Assembly (NCBI GenBank): GCA_937910905.1
Contig: CALEPV010000056.1
Coordinates: 1 to 45,034, forward strand
Source of the DNA: an uncultured Prevotellaceae bacterium
GTDB lineage: Bacteria; Bacteroidota; Bacteroidia; Bacteroidales; Bacteroidaceae
DNA: 45,034 bases
Direction of reading: 5' to 3'
The notes under the pieces are model-generated. The model ran no database searches. It worked only from the letters and a program-made list of their open reading frames with translations, and was not told the DNA's origin. A program made the position numbers and the translations under genes. Shown piece by piece: positions 44,859 through 45,034 of the stretch (position 1 is the first letter of the stretch; each line of letters opens with the position of its first letter).

Positions 44859-45034
44859 GCTTCTTCCGCCTTGCCCCGGTTCGCTCTCGGCCTTGCCCCG
44901 GTTCCCTCCCCGTCTTGCCCCGGTTCCCTCTCCGTCTTGCCCCGGTTCCCTCTCCGTCTTGCCCCGGTTCCCTCTCCGCCTTGCCCCGGTTCCCTCTCCG
45001 CCTTGCCCCGGTTCCCTCTCCGCCTTGCCCCGGT
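44859..45034. repeat. 22-base tandem array, pyrimidine-rich, eight copies reaching the window edge
   Basis: Units start at 44859, 44881, 44903, 44925, 44947, 44969, 44991 and 45013; each is exactly 22 bases and ends in CTTGCCCCGGT. The last three are identical and the earlier ones progressively diverged; a very degenerate ninth may precede them at 44837. The window stops exactly at a unit end, so the array may continue. It is unrelated in sequence to the other 22-base arrays and is not palindromic. Confidence 0.93.

Overview
The window is a stretch of chromosome from a member of the Bacteroidota, most likely a GC-rich Bacteroidales (Prevotella-like). Four things point there: core genes of the type IX secretion system (T9SS: porP, gldK/porK, gldL/porL and porZ), many Bacteroidota-type promoters with the -7 box TAnnTTTG, an S46 dipeptidyl-peptidase, and a histone-like HU / small protein / amidase cassette typical of that order. 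Species cannot be fixed from sequence alone. There is no rRNA, tRNA, integrase, transposase or CRISPR array. Most genes are housekeeping.

Layout. 1-3170 (minus): porP, gldK, gldL, the start of the T9SS motor operon, leaving the window inside gldL. Divergent from it at 3497-8035 is a very large exported TPR-CHAT protein. 8149-9651 is a lone leuA, followed by a 405-base gene-free region dense in repeats. 10057-18621 (plus) holds an HU-related protein, a 45-residue protein and an amidase, then leuS, yitT, rdgB, porZ and a LuxR-type response regulator. 18769-23016 (minus) is an S46 peptidase, Nudix hydrolase and tyrS run, divergent from an M16 peptidase (23174-26041). pckA stands alone at 26436-28058. 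28162-30445 (minus) is lrp plus a C26-M19 peptidase fusion. 30849-33303 (minus) holds three FKBP prolyl isomerases in a row. 33509-37245 (plus) is cobB, a short nucleoside kinase, a Fur-family regulator, an O-methyltransferase and a radical SAM protein. 37275-40135 (minus) is a polyprenyl synthase, aroQ and trkH. 40225-44768 (plus) is polA, an aldo/keto reductase and ddh.

How the genes fit together. PorP, GldK and GldL belong to the envelope-spanning T9SS; PorZ is a cell-surface T9SS component with its own T9SS sorting domain. The S46 and M16 peptidases and the dipeptidase fusion under an Lrp-type regulator suggest growth on peptides, with PEP carboxykinase linking C4 and C3 metabolism. The three FKBPs are predicted to serve cytoplasm, membrane surface and periplasm.

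The most unusual feature lies between genes. Five gene-free regions carry tandem arrays with exactly the same 22-base period. Three arrays (3252, 26110, 36352) share a palindromic unit; the other two (30587, 44859) have unrelated sequences. A second family of roughly 40-50-base C/G-rich repeats occurs as inverted pairs (442-678, 20622-20763) or singly (35229-35271), and has been absorbed into the ends of three coding sequences. Other oddities are a polA with a wrecked proofreading domain, a nucleoside kinase lacking its usual N-terminal half, and a sirtuin without zinc cysteines.
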